Positions 31,870 through 44,937 of a stretch of DNA of 64,000 nucleotides are shown here, in pieces; the stretch's first letter is position 1; each line of letters begins with the position of its first letter. Source of the stretch: Pampus argenteus. Its lineage: Eukaryota > Chordata > Actinopteri > Scombriformes > Stromateidae. The translations under genes and the position numbers were made by a program. Under the pieces are notes generated by a model that made no database searches, was not told where the DNA came from, and saw only the letters and a program-made list of their open reading frames with translations. The stretch covers positions 12,228,001 to 12,292,000 of the forward strand of contig CM072874.1 in NCBI GenBank assembly GCA_036937835.1, written 5' to 3'.

Positions 31870-34284
31870 CCTAAAGAAGCTATCATATAAATGTCTCCGC
31901 TTGCTGTAAGTGTCTCTGCTTTCTAGAAATTTCCCTGCTTTCTTGAAAATGATACTTAAACTAAGTGTTTTATTGTATACATTTTTTTAGTAATATATTA
32001 CAACAAATCAAAAGTAAATTATATGACAACTGATGACAACTGGGCATCGACTGATGACGATATGCTAGAAATCTCCAGAACAGCTGAATGGACAATGCAT
32101 TGAGATGGTTTTGATGTATAAAGTTTGTAAAACTGTGGTGTTATTGTCTCTCAACACAGAGAGAGATAACTGTTATTAATTTATTTTTAGCAGAACAAAC
32201 TTTAAGTTTTAATGCTCACTTAGTTTTGTGTTGACTGGGAGCTATGCAAAATAATTCAGTAATTTTTACTGTACAACACAAGAACTACCTCTCTTTGAAA
32301 TTATTTTTACTCTGCTGTTTACCTTATATAATAATAATGTTCCATGATTTCCAGAAAAGTCGGCACTCCAAAATTCAGTTGAGAAACATTTTAAATGCAT
32401 TGACAAGTAAAAAAAAAAAGAAATTAAATATAACGCATCCAATGAACCATCACAGATTAAAACATGAAATATATTAAATTATGATTTTTTTTTAAAAATA
32501 CTTCAATTATCTTTTTTTAATTTTAGAGCACTTAAGTATTATATTAAATGTAACGTTTAGGTACTTTTCAGTACATTTAGAGTCAGTTTTACAAAAAAGT
32601 AATTTTGTGTCATTTTATATTAATTTTGATTGCAAGATTTTAAGTGCACTTAAAGTAATTTTGTACAATTTTAAAACGTTCAGATTTGATGCAAGTACAT
32701 GTTTAGTAAACTTTTACTCATAATGAAAGTCTCAGCTAATGGTTGATGCACTTGACATAACACTTGAAGAGGAAGCTGAGAGACCAATGTTGATATCTAG
32801 GTTTGAATAGTTTTGAATAAATGTCCTCATATTAAACGATGATTGCATATGGTAAAATGGGCAACACTTATTTATTCTGAGAAAGGACACATCGTCCTGC
32901 TGGGTGCAGAATCAAACCCTGCCAGAAGCTTTTCAAAACAGCGATGGGGAGCAATAATATTATGACCAATAAATTCTGTGAAAAACGTGTTGCAGAATCT
33001 GTTCCAGAGATTGATTGAAATATCAGGACCGTGTTTAATCAAGAATTGGTCGATGAGCAGAAACCCTCTTACAGTATTTGTATCAAGTAAATAGGATTTT
33101 CTTTTAGTTTAGAAGGCAATGAATTAAATTAATGTGGGAAGCTCTACAATAGGTCTCTGGCATGTGGTGGATTCATTTAGAAATGCTGTATAGCTTGTTT
33201 ATTATTTTTAATTTTTGTAAATAAATCTATACTGACTGAATCAGGAGGACATTTCTATAAGATCATTGCAGGGTCATAGTCTGGCAATCCATCAGGCTAT
33301 AAATCAACTCTCTCAGAGTTGTTGAAATCATTCATGACATGTCAGATACGTCAAGCCCTCCTCAACTTTTTCAAACCACATAAACTAGTTCAGCTGTTTA
33401 ATGAAAGGGCTCTAACCTTCAACGTTCTCTGCTGAAATATTTGTCTATTTATGGGATTGAATGAGAAAACAGAGTTCTTTGAAAGATAATGTTCCCTTTT
33501 TCTTCCAGTAGGCGTCACTATAGCAATAAAGTTCAACAGGAGCTGCCTCTATGAAACCTAACAGAACCACTGGAGACCATCAAAAAACAGGCTGCTTTAG
33601 ATTTGGTGCCTCTACCTTTGTGATTAACATCCTTCAACCATTTAATTTTCACTAGTTTATAGGAAAAGACAGAGGAGTCGAGTTGTCATAGATTGAGTTT
33701 GCCGTATGTGTAACCGCAGTCAGCACTAATACATGCTGATTAGCTTCTGGCAGACACGTTTCAAGGGACACAATAAACATACAAATTATAATTTAACAAG
33801 TCAGCAAAACATTGCTAATCGAATGATCATGCTTCAGCCAGCATACATTGCTTAAAAAAAACAAAAAAACTGATAGCCTTGACTCTATATGATATTTAGT
33901 CAATAACACTCACATTCCATCAGGTCTGTTTTTGAATTGGGTTTGAAGCCATGTCATTCCTCAGGCTGCTGAAGCCATATGATGTGCAAGAACATAGCTG
34001 TGGGTTAAAGACTATTTATAGATTCACATGTATGATTTCATGTGAATGCTTCATAGGTTTCTCCCTCTTTCCCTCATTAGGATGGATTATGCACATGGAT
34101 CTGCACAGGTTCTGAAACGATAGGGTCAGATGGGGGAACACAGGTGTCGTGTGAATACATGCGTGTTCGCTACAGATAAAAAAAGATCACATGGTTGTGT
34201 GTGAGAGAGGGTTTGTGTTTATTTGTGTATCTCCTCATATTAGGTTATATTTAGGTTGTATATAGTGTTCCTTATTTTATATGT
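31870..34284. other. Intergenic, downstream of nudt13
   Basis: Very AT-rich, with A/T tracts and degenerate 'CACTTAAGT / AGTAATTTTGT' words at 32500-32700 suggestive of an old repeat. No gene, RNA gene or intact element was recognised. Confidence 0.55.
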
Positions 34285-34568
34285 ACAGTGGATTCACAAG
34301 GTATTTAAAACCTTCACTTTTTTGCACACTTCATTATGCTGCAAATAAACTTGCCATTCTACAATCTACACTCAATAACCCAGCATGACAAAGTGAAAAT
34401 GTATAAATGTTTGTAAAATTACAGTGTTACAAATCAAAAAGGAAATCTCTTATTTACATAAGTATTCAGACCCTTTGCTGTATCACTCCAAATTGTGAAA
34501 ACAGAATAAACGGAACAACAGAATAAAAGTGTGCAAAAAGCGAGGGTTCGAATACTTTCCGAATACTA
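34285..34568. mobile_element. Non-autonomous Tc1-type element (MITE)
   Basis: The left end, ACAGTGGATTCACAAGGTAT then CACTTTTTTGCACACTT, is matched in inverted form by the right end, AAGTGTGCAAAAAGCGAGG then TTCGAATACTTTCC. The arms are about 45 bp, diverged. The interior (CAATAACCCAGCATGACAAA) resembles the ends of fish Tc1 transposons. A TA flanks the left end as expected for this superfamily. No transposase is present. Confidence 0.7.
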
Positions 34569-37500
34569 TTACTACTATAAATTTACTGTAAACCTTCTCT
34601 CTTGTAAACCTATTCTTACTTGTTTCATGAGATCAATTAAGAGTAATTCTCCAAGGTTCACAATAGTGTATTTGGATATTACAGTATCCTACTTAGAGCC
34701 TAAATTGTTTATTGTCATCTAAAGTGCAACAGATTTCATCTGTAAATTCTGACCTCCTGTTCAGGATGTAATGACATGCCAAGCTTTTACACAGCTTCAA
34801 GAGTGTGGCAGCAGGAGAGTGAATGTTTCAATACATGTATGCCTGCAGCCATTTATTCCTTTGTCCCTGTGTAACTGCATGCCTGCATGTATTTGGCTGC
34901 ATGTACCAGTCTGCAAAGCAATAGAGGATTTTGTCATCCTCAAACCTGGTAGCAGTATTATATAAGAAATAACAGATTTGTGGAATGGAAATGGCTTGTG
35001 GGGTTTAATTTAACGGTTCTGTATTCAGTTGATCATGGCACTAACACAAAGAGTAAGGGCAACCACATGCAGACAAAACAGGCAGAATTATGGCGATTTT
35101 TATGACACAAAGAAACCAAACAAGCTCTGTGCATACAACAACAGTTCATGATATATAGGAACACTCATTATACAGTCACTGACTGAACCGTAATACATCC
35201 AAAAATTCATTCTCACATTTAAACACATTTTCACACATTTTGTCAGAGACTTGATGAAATTCCCAGTAGAGTCATTCACATGTGGAAAATGTGTACATAT
35301 CTACTGGCGCACCTCATTTTAAATAAATGTATAGGGATAATAAATAGTGCTAATTAATTGATTTTCTTCCCGATATACAGTATCTTATCTGGCCATAGAA
35401 AGACACATAGACATCCTATTATCTCAAGAAAAGACATATGATGATAACCTTTTTGATTTTTCTGCCCCTGGGTCTTTTATGCCTTTGTGAATGGGGAATT
35501 GAGTGGCTCAATATAAAGTGGACAGAAGAAAATGGTCGAATTGATGAGCATGCAGGTGCAGGATGGCTTGTAGATAAATGACAGAAATGTTGAAATATTG
35601 AGAGAGCACCCAAATCAGAATGGTCATGGAGAGGAGGATTTGATGGATGGTATCTCTTTAAGGTGAGGGCATCTGTCAATGACCTATGCTCCCTAGAGGT
35701 GCAAATTCAAATAAGTCAATCTCTTCAAGGGTCATCACTCGCCTGGATAAATGACTCAAAGTTGGCCTTTGTCACTGTTTCTCTTTGATAATCAAGACTG
35801 TATTGTGCAGTTGAGGCTGCAGTGTGCTATTTACAGATGATTGCTTTCATTTTGTAGTGATAAAAGCTTATAGTATATGTATAGAGCTCCAAACAGCCCA
35901 TCAAGAAAACACTAAATTATTTGAAATGTTGGGCTTGCTTTAAAAAAAAAAAAAAAAAAGGTTTACAATGTTGTTATGGCCAATGGGCTGGTTAAAAATA
36001 GCTATTTATACGTCCAGGAGATACGGAGCAATATTAGCACTTCTTTGGTTTGCATTTCTGTTTATAGAGACAGTAGTAGTGACAGTATGCCCAATATTCA
36101 CTCTCCTGCTCTCTTTTGGTCTACACCTACTGAAAAACATGCAGTAACTGGGCCTTTAGTTACAAATGTTCCACTTTCTTCATAAGCTAGTCGCTAACTT
36201 AATTTGTCTGCCGTTTGATGCCGGGCAAGTAGTGTACAGTTGTTTATTTATATTGGACTGAAACCTTCACTATGGGCAACCCCTTTGATATTACGCATAA
36301 TGAGTTAGTGGAGCTTTAAGTCAGTTTGTTTTGGATTTCTTTCACATGATGGACCCAAGAAGGAGGAATATATGGGAGCTGCACAGAACTACAGTATGTG
36401 TTTGTAGGTATTCACATCCAACTGTGTGTTAACAGTAACCTACGGGATTTCATTAGCCACATTTCCTCTCATAGGGTCAGATGCCCTTGCATGGATGGCT
36501 GTATATGACTCACAGGAAGGAAAGAAGCCCTCCCATATTAGAGCCTCTGAGTAGCAAATGCAGCAGCAGGGTCTGGCTGTCAGTCAGCATCCTACACATT
36601 GTGCATCCCTAAGAGTCAGCAGAACTCTGCTGCTGCGTCACATTTAAGGCAAGATGACCCGAGGGTGGTGGCTGCCTGCTTTGTCAGTCTAACAAAGCCC
36701 ATTTGGCCCTTTTCGTACCATTGCGAAGGCAGTTTACTTTGTGTGACCTTTTGAAGGGCAATGTAACATGACAAGAACTGTTAACATCTGAAAGCCACCT
36801 ACGGGCCTACAGATATAGGCCATCCTTACAGTTTTAGAGTTTATCCATTTGTCATCTTTAAAATAGACCCCCCCCCCCCAGTTTCTGTTGTTTAATCTCT
36901 GCTGTCTCTGCCTCCTATGAGCCTGTATAGTATTTACAGCAGATTTCTCCTGCCTGCACCCATTCAGTGACTTCATGGCTCACCAGAGAAAATGTCAAGA
37001 CAAATAAGAAGGCGGGATGCATGTGGTGTGTCACCCACACAACACATCTTAACATAGATACATATTATATAAACAATAAAAACTCATCAACTACTAGATT
37101 CACTTGTACATTATGATGCAGTTCTGCTTCTTGTCACGTGTTGCATGATCATTACCTCTTTTAAAAAGTACATCAAATTAATTAAAATTTTCTGATTTTG
37201 GATGGAAATGTATACTGTACGCATGAACAAAAGTATGCTACTATAGCAGCCTCTAGCTTCCTCTGACGGCTTTCCACAAGATTGTGGATCCTGGTGACAG
37301 TGATTTCCAGCCCTTCAGCCTCAAGAGCATAAGCTTAGCTGAGCACTGATGTTGACGTTACATTTCATCCCAAAGGTGTTTAATGTGGAACAAAAAACTC
37401 ATTTATTTATGGACCGCGCTTTGTGCATAGGGACATTGCCATTTTCTTACAGGGTTTTTCCTACAAAGCTGAGATTACACTTGTCTAAGATACCATAATG

Positions 37501-39899
37501 CTGTAACATTAAGATTTTACTTAAATGAAACTAAGGTGCCAAAACTGTGTATGTACTCGGAGACAAAAATGAGAGTGACATATTTTGAGGCTTGATGACA
37601 CAAGCCCCTATCACGCATATAGTTAATTCATTCCTCCCACTCCAGCCAAATAATTTTTTTTTTCACGTGGCTCTTTTATGGTTGTGTAGATTAATGATGG
37701 GTTTTCACTGACATCACGGATGGCGGTCAGTATAAAATAGTCCCTGTCAATAAATAATTCTAAAGGGTATTTATTCCTTCAATATTAAAGAAGAGTGAAA
37801 TCTTATCTGGCATGATCTGTTGCTCTTATGCATACAAGTGCGTGTGAATATTTATGTTATTGCATGCATCTCTGTGCTCAATTATGGTCGCGAGTATGCA
37901 CACTGTTTCTGTTTGGATACCCAGTGTGTCCGTGCGTGTGCATGTTTGCGTGTGTGTGTTTGTGTGACCGCTGGCTTAAGTACCACTGCTCCTGAATAGA
38001 GGATGTCAGGGAACGGCTAGCCTCTGGGGTTTAGTTTCCACTCTACATGCTGTGAATGCTGTTCTATTCTAGGAACTTGCCTAAAAACAGAGACGAACAC
38101 AGTTGTGGCACTTTCTGACACTCCTACCTCTGATGCAGCTGCTTTTTTAACTTCGGCCGGGGACGGCAGGAGGGAGTTAAGGACAGAATGGAACGTAAAG
38201 GATGAAAGAGGGAGAGACTGGGGAGATGCTCACCCTGAAGGCATTTATTCATGCAGCCAGCAAAAGCATACATTTACGTGAGCAGCTGGCAGAATAGGCA
38301 GTCACTGAGCCAGTCAAGTTATCCATCAGTTCAAAAATAAAGCTATCTCAGCAAAGACCCATCCAGCATACCAGAGTAGACTCAACTGAGTTGCTCAGAG
38401 GCAACGGGACTGGACTTCAACTGTGGCAGGTGTGTGCCTCACTTTTATATAGTCACCTGACCAGAAAATGCTAATAGAAAGTGGAAAGATAGGAGGTGTG
38501 GAAAAGGAGGCAGAGTGGTTGAAGGAAAAACAGACGGATGGAAAGCTATATTAGGTGTGAATCACCAAGCAGACGTTGGTGTGGCTGTGCCATGGTTTGT
38601 GTTGGTGTGTCTCGGTAGTGCGTGGGTGATATCATAGGTGCCAAGTGGTCATTCCTACAGTGTTCGAATGTGTTTCTTTAGGTTCTATCCAGTTCTTGTT
38701 CTATTAATTTTGCTTAAAGTTGCATGAAACATAAACCACTTCATCACTTCCTCGTTCGTCTTGATAATGCTTGTTTAGAGCAACTAATATAAAAGTGTTC
38801 ATTAACTAGCTATACTAAATGTTAAATCATTTTTGTTGTAGTGACTACAATAAGTAAAGTAAAAAGTCGCTGAGAGGCTAAGGTGAGGCACGGTATTATG
38901 ACGTGCACAAAATATACCCTCTCTCTTTCTTGCAGGCCACTATGCAGATGAACAGTGCTTATATTAACTATACAAATATCACCGCCCACATCCACCTCAT
39001 TTTATCAATCACTGAAATTGTGCAACAACAAATAAATAACCAAAATAACCAATATATAAACACACACAAAATCACCTATTTTAAAATTCATTCTAATTCC
39101 ACAATAAATCCATTGATGGCTCCTACGTGCCAGCCCCTAACTAATAGGTTATCACATAACAATTACTCATGTTACACAAGTTAATAGAAGCAAATAAAAG
39201 CTCAATAATCAAGGTTAATGAATGTCCACCAATTTTGTAAATGAGTAATAAGTCAGTAAGGCCATAGGTTACCAGTACATGTCTTCCTCCTTCCCTTAGG
39301 TGCAGGCTGTTTTCCACAGGGGTTACAGTGGTGGCAAAGCTAGTTCCTTTTATCCTAGAACGAGTTTGGGGATTGTGTTTTCTTACACCTGCATTTGTCA
39401 TCAGTGAGGACCCTGTATGTTTCCAAGCATGGTTGGTTAAGGTTCTCAATGCCAATGAATGTAGCTCTCTAGCTGGGTCTTTCCTTCAGTTCCCAAGCTA
39501 CAATTGCCCCTGAATCAAATAGCAGTGACTTTATAATGCTCAGCATTACAGCAGCCTCTGGAAAAAGCTGTAATCTTGAAGAACTTTTACATCTTCATTT
39601 TTGATCAGATCCCATGAAAGAACCCTTCCCATGTACAGTATGCAAATGCAACATGCTGTGTATTTCTTATCTGCTACTTTAATAAAGCCTTAGCCTGTAG
39701 GATGGCTCCTACAGTTGTGTTAGAGTGCTAAGCAAAGAAAACCTGACATAATGCTATTTTAGAGAGTGTGCACTGCCTTGGTGGAATGTAGTGCAAAGTG
39801 ATTTCTTCTAAAAGATTTAATTAGAGATTAGACCAAGCCTGTCCAGTGAGGAGAAAAATAGAAAAATAATCTACCATATACTCATGAATATCTCAGGAA
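34569..39899. other. Intergenic desert, right flank part 1
   Basis: No gene recognised. It contains a family A element (listed), an A-run near 35.95 kb, a C-run near 36.87 kb and TG-rich sequence near 37.93 kb. Stretches at about 36450-36720, 37620-37810 and 39750-39860 are non-repetitive and could be regulatory. No frame in this interval exceeds 104 codons or shows a family motif. Confidence 0.5.
36020..36320. repeat. Dispersed short element, family A copy 2
   Basis: Second copy of the element at 10234-10587, in the same orientation. It shares GATACGGAGCAATATTAGCA, CCAATATTCACTCTCCTGCT and GGGCAACCCCTTTGATATTA. It is shorter than copy 1, with internal gaps. An A-rich run lies just upstream (35941-35959). 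Confidence 0.6.
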
Positions 39900-40018
39900 G
39901 TAAGTCAATGTAATGTCCCCTGAAGAGATGGAAACCCTACATGTTGAAATTGGTAGATGTCTCACCAATTTCAACATGTAGGGTTTCCATCTCTTCAGGG
40001 GACATTACATTGACTTAC
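39900..40018. repeat. Perfect 55-bp inverted repeat with 9-base spacer
   Basis: Left arm 39900-39954 and right arm 39964-40018 are exact reverse complements. The arm begins GTAAGTCAATGTAATGTCCC and ends GTTGAAATTGGT. Beyond the arms a 6-base offset precedes a further TTCCTG match, so the symmetry was once longer. The sequence resembles a diverged fish repeat ending in CCTAACCTTAACC words (40065-40088). Perfect identity implies recent origin or conversion. Confidence 0.97.
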
Positions 40019-41029
40019 ATTTATTTCCTGGAAACTTATCACATACATACATAACCAACACATGCCTAACCTTAACCCTAACCTTAACATAATAATAAAA
40101 TCTAAAATGCATGTGTGAGTCATATTGATAGACACACACATCACCCCAGAACGTCTAAATGGTTGTGGCAGGTACATGACACAACACTCTTCACTCAGCT
40201 GTGGCTTCCAGATTAGGCCAGGGCTAATGAAGTAGACATACTATGTGGTGAATGAGCTTTTTATCTCAGCTCACTGTGGGCGGCCGAGACAATGACACAT
40301 CTGAGGTCAGCATGGAGGTTGAGACAATGGAGAAACATATATTGAATAATAGTAGCCTCAGAAATAAAGTTATTAGGGATATGGTTTGGCAGTTGGACAG
40401 ATTAACTTCCAATAATTATTTTTTTTTTCTTTTCTGTCTTTATAATAGAACCCCAAGAGGACACTGAATACTGAAAATCAAAACGAGTGTGTCCCAATAT
40501 GTATGTAGATGGTTACAGACTTTTGTTTATTTAATGTCTGTAACAGGGTTCTGTTGCTATCAGTGTTTCAGGCCCCCATGGAGGTAAAAAAGGCTAAATG
40601 CAGCAGTATGTTGTACTGTCTTCAGTGATTTAGGGTGTAGACATTTCTGACTGCAACACTAAAGTCTCTGTGTACCATCTGGTCTTGTTTACAGTCAGTG
40701 TGGCTATAATACTGTAGTCCTCAGGTCTCATCCAAAGCGTCACTTTAAGACTGTAAGTATTATTTTGCTAAGAATAGCAGCCTTGTGGTTTGGCTCAAGC
40801 ATTCTTCTATGCCTCTTTTATTCTGTGTAATAAATAGAAACATTTTTGGAAATCAGGCCAGATCAGGATTGTATTAATCTTTGATGTATTTCACAACAGA
40901 CTTTTATGGGTCAGACAGAAAAGTAATACACCTACCACCAGTGCTTTGTGTCCTTTTTTTAAATATTCTTCTCTCATCATCTTAGTTTTTTGCAATCATG
41001 CTCTAATACCTAGTTAATTGTTTATTACG

Positions 41030-41236
41030 ATTATTACGATGATGCTCCTTTCAACAATCTGCAATCTACGGGCTGCCCTCACACTAGCAATTAACTTTAA
41101 TTGCTCTCTCTCTTCAAACAATATATTTCAATGCCTGGCGCTTTGATATTCTATTCTGACAAATGTCATGGAGGGATAATAGAAATTTACAAGCAATTAA
41201 AGGGAAATTGGGGAAAACTCTAATTAACTGAAGTGC
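41030..41236. promoter_or_regulatory. Candidate conserved non-coding element with homeodomain palindrome
   Basis: Non-repetitive and AT-rich but highly ordered. It includes an exact inverted repeat GCAATTAACTTTAATTGC (41087-41104) around a 2-base centre, then CAAGCAATTAAAGGGAAATT and CTAATTAACTG. Such paired ATTA sites suit homeodomain dimers. Regulatory function is inferred. Confidence 0.3.
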
Positions 41237-41325
41237 CAGATAGAAAATGTGTGATTAATTTGTGATTAACTACGGACATGCTATTAAGCACAATTAAATG
41301 TCTTAATCGATTAACAGCACTAGCA
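41237..41325. repeat. Probable DNA-transposon end fragment
   Basis: GTGATTAATTTGTGATTAAC through TTAATCGATTAACAGCACTA resembles the widespread fish sequence with repeated GCGATTAATCGCGATTAA words and a TCGATTGACAGCCCTA end. The match is recalled from general knowledge and no second copy was found here. Confidence 0.4.
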
Positions 41326-42057
41326 TTTTAAATGCCATTTTCACCAATTTAGGAATGTTATTTTTTTTTTTACACCTTTATTAAAACAAAAACAAAGCAA
41401 AAAAAAACAAAAAACAACAACATCAAAATGAAATTATAATTACAACTCAAATGTTTGCATGTGGCAATAAACTGCATATTAGCAGCACAAGCACAAAAAA
41501 TTAAACTTTTTTTTTTCTTTGTCTTATAATCCAACGTCCAAATATGCACATAACAAGGAACATACATGTTATTTAATTTTCTTATTACAGAGGAAGTAAG
41601 GCTTTATTTTTCCAAATTTTGTGAAGTATTACACAGATCTGTTTCAAACGATGTAAGAGAAACTGTTTTAGGTACATTCTCACCACTGTCATAGCACAGT
41701 GAGTGACTAGCCGGCGAACACAGTAGAGCATTTAGCAGCCATATATTTCCCTCAGGAGTTGGCAGAGAAAACAGAGCAAGTGACTAAGCAACTGTTTACT
41801 AACATGTCCTCCATATCAACTTGAAAGGTGATGATATGTCAATGGTGTGATCACACCTTGTTTTTACTGGCCCCCAATTGACACAAAAATCAGTTATAGG
41901 TTTAAGCACATTGTTTTTAAACAGTGATTCCCCCAACTAACTCTTAGTCCGTCTATTATTTTTTCACTCTTTATTTGGGCCACAGCTCAGATCATGCTGA
42001 GCAACAGACCAGACATCCCTCATCTCAGCCACCCTTATTGCAAGATTTTACCAAATA

Positions 42058-42080
42058 TTATATATATATATATATATATA
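42058..42080. repeat. (TA)n microsatellite
   Basis: Short TA run followed by an A-rich tract. Confidence 0.85.
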
Positions 42081-42289
42081 AAAAAGGGTGGATTAGCCAT
42101 CTTGATTAAAAACACTTGTGTTCAGAGCCTCCGTCATCGTTTTGCATTATGTAGCAGCTCATTTGTGAACGCAACTCATTGCTGTTATTTTCTACATATT
42201 AATCAGGAATTGACCCAAGTGAAATAATTTAAACGTTTTAAACATTAGTGCCCATTTCTCCTTTAAGCACCTCAACAAAACATGCCTTA

Positions 42290-42620
42290 AGCTCATTAAC
42301 AGCACATTACTATGAATAGGAAATTGCATTATTTCAGACATTAATGAGGTGAGGGATTTCATTTGTGTTTCTACGGTTGCCTCTCTGTCTTTATTTAATC
42401 TTCTAATGCAGCCTAGTTTAGGAGGAGAATGAAATGGGCCAAAACAGCTGGAACCTGGTATGGGAGTACTTTATGTTATCCATCCATTGTGTGTGTTTTT
42501 ACTCCCTCTTGTTCCTTAATTAAATACTTAATTAAATATGAATTAGTTCCAAATTGATGATTTAGTAAATTTGATTAGACATAACAAATTAATTGGTTAT
42601 AATTGTCCCTGTTTTTCAGG
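42290..42620. promoter_or_regulatory. Candidate conserved non-coding element
   Basis: About 330 bases without repeats. TAAT/ATTA cores are dense (GACATTAATGAGGTGAGG, CTTAATTAAATACTTAATTA, CAAATTAATTGGTTATAATT), with a GC-richer centre (GGGCCAAAACAGCTGGAACC). It looks like a homeodomain-rich enhancer. No coding signal. Inference only. Confidence 0.25.
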
Positions 42621-43267
42621 TTGGTGTCCTGTTCTGTTATTTAATATAATAATAATTATTTCTGATAATATTATTTGACAGTCTAAATTGAATCCAAATA
42701 AGGTGTGATCACTACAGCAGGCAGTCTAATGACTATGGATATCACTTCTTAAACCTCACTGATGTGCTTTTAAATATTCAAATTGTATTGAGTCAGAATT
42801 TGATCTCACAAAGATGTTTTGCAAAGAAGAGACGACCGCGGTGTATCGGTCAAATGTCAATTATTCATAGGGTGTAATCTCACCAAATTAAGAAGGGCAG
42901 ACCTGTGATCACAAAGTCAGCCTGTCAACATTGTGAAACCTAAAGAGAAAATCAGAGTGTACAAACAGAATGATTGTCTTTGTCAACTCCCTCAGTTACC
43001 GCCAAAATATAAGTGTGTGTAGCCTTCCTTCCCCCAGGTAGGCTGTGAGTAAGAGAAAGGGCAAATACAATGATGTGGCTGGAAAACACTACTTAATTTT
43101 GAGATACAGTAATGGCTGTATAAGAGGTCTGGTTAGTTATATAAACGGGTTCAGCTTTTATGAGCACAGTCCTGGTTGATTTACTTTTTATCTCTCTCTC
43201 TTTCTCTCTCTCTTTTATATAGACGTCATCTGAACTAAAGCACTTCTCCAGGTCATAATTACTACAG

Positions 43268-43280
43268 CCACTAGATGGCA
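43268..43280 (+). promoter_or_regulatory. CTCF-like motif
   Basis: CCACTAGATGGCA fits the CTCF core CCASYAGRKGGCR. Similar CCACTAGATGGC words occur inside fish repeats, so it may have arrived with an old element. Occupancy is unknown. Confidence 0.35.
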
Positions 43281-44937
43281 TCTGTCACTTAAACGTAACT
43301 ATAGGTAATTTTTGGTGATCGATTTTACGGCCTATAATGTTGTTTCTCTTGGGATGACAGGCTGAGTATATTGTTTTAAAAATGTTTGAGTTTGATTTGG
43401 TTAAGTGCCATGTCCCGGCTATACTTGATGTAGCCTACTAATTATGAACGAATGCACCATCTTCAAATTATTTGATTATACTTGTAAGATTACTGGCAAT
43501 TACTATAATTACCAGTTATTACCAATTAAATGATTGCTCCTGCTCTTCACTGGAATCACAGCTTGGGAAGGATAACTTGGAGAACCAAAGAGGCTTTCCT
43601 CAAAGATTTACAGTATATGTCTACGTACTTTAAAGTGCACAATCTCCTTCTCCATCCTCCTCTATCCCCACAAAATACATTACACCATCACTTCTGCTCT
43701 AATATATAATCTCTATGGAGTTTAACAAAAACTCTTAAGAACAGCTATTCTTTCATGGCCTCAGGTACTTTTCTATCTATGTGATGATGATCCTTTAGGG
43801 TCACAGGAACACTTTCTGTTTGAACAAAATGTATTCAGAATAGATTATTGTCGATATATTGCAAAATATCTAAGATATGTGCTTTTCTAGTATGTGCTTT
43901 CCATGCAGCTGTCAGGGCATCCCTTTGCATTGCATTGCTTAGTGTTAATTACAGGCGAACATGCAGCTTTTCATTATCATATTGATTTTCTATAACTTTC
44001 CTATGAGAAAAAAACAACAATATATAAATATTATCAGCTAATTCTGTGCCTAAATGGCAGAATTTGATGGTTAAAAAACAAAAGGAAAAAATAAAATTGT
44101 GTCACTTGCAATTCGCTAGCCTATGACAGTATTAAGAGATCTTTAAAATCTAATTATAAATTTAAGAGTGGAAAGTTTTACCTGAAAAAGCCTGAGCTGT
44201 GTGTCACCCCACCCTCTCTTTTTTGTGTCTTTATCTTTCATTCATACACAAAGTCAATCCTATCCTTTAAAGATTGGTCTTTATACAATGGCAGAAACAT
44301 TGTCACAGTTTGAAGGATTAAAAATCACAGGTTTAAATGTGGATATTAAACCTTGTAGATACAGGGTCACAGCCTGGCATCCTCTGCACCATATGAATGA
44401 AGTAAAGCAACCGTGTCCTCTGAACATTAGTGATGAGTGAGCAGCAGTGTAGCTCTTTGTCAGACCTATAGGCCTAAATACTGTATTTCCCTGGATAGAG
44501 GAGAAGCCCCACCCCCCACCCCCCACCCCCAACCTCTTGTTTTGGCTTGCAGATATTTTTTTTTTACCCATGGGAGCCTCCGGTTCACATTCATCCTGTT
44601 CTGCCTTGGAGAGGAAAGCCCCAGCTTCCAGATTTAGACACAGTGTATCACAGTAATTGACTATTCATGTTCTCCACAAAAGCAATGTTGTTTTCTAAGA
44701 AGTACAATCTAGAAAAGAAAAGGCTTAAAATATGGAGAGAGAGGTCTGGAGTACATGCACAATAATTACTATAATATCGCTTTGATGACTGATAATTAAC
44801 TTATAATCAAAACAAGCTTCTTTTGAATATATGAATAATATTATTTTTTAAACAATGACAAAAAAAAAATTAGAAAGAAAATATTTTAGGAATGAATTCA
44901 CAGGCAATAATAGTACTGGAATAATCTTGTGTAAGGA

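Larger units (their letters stand above)
40019..44937. other. Intergenic desert, right flank part 2
   Basis: No gene recognised. It holds telomere-like CCTAACC/TTAACC words at 40065-40088, a probable transposon tail at 41237-41325, a TA microsatellite near 42.06 kb, TC-rich sequence near 43.19 kb and C-rich CCCCCAC repeats near 44.51 kb. Two candidate regulatory stretches are listed separately. Confidence 0.5.

Noticed and set aside
39141..39455. 104-codon frame on the - strand
   Set aside because: No motif, AT-rich, no splice context. Chance frame.
40065..40088. Telomere-like CCTAACC repeats
   Set aside because: Only a few imperfect units. Such words are common in dispersed fish repeats, so this is not an interstitial telomere.
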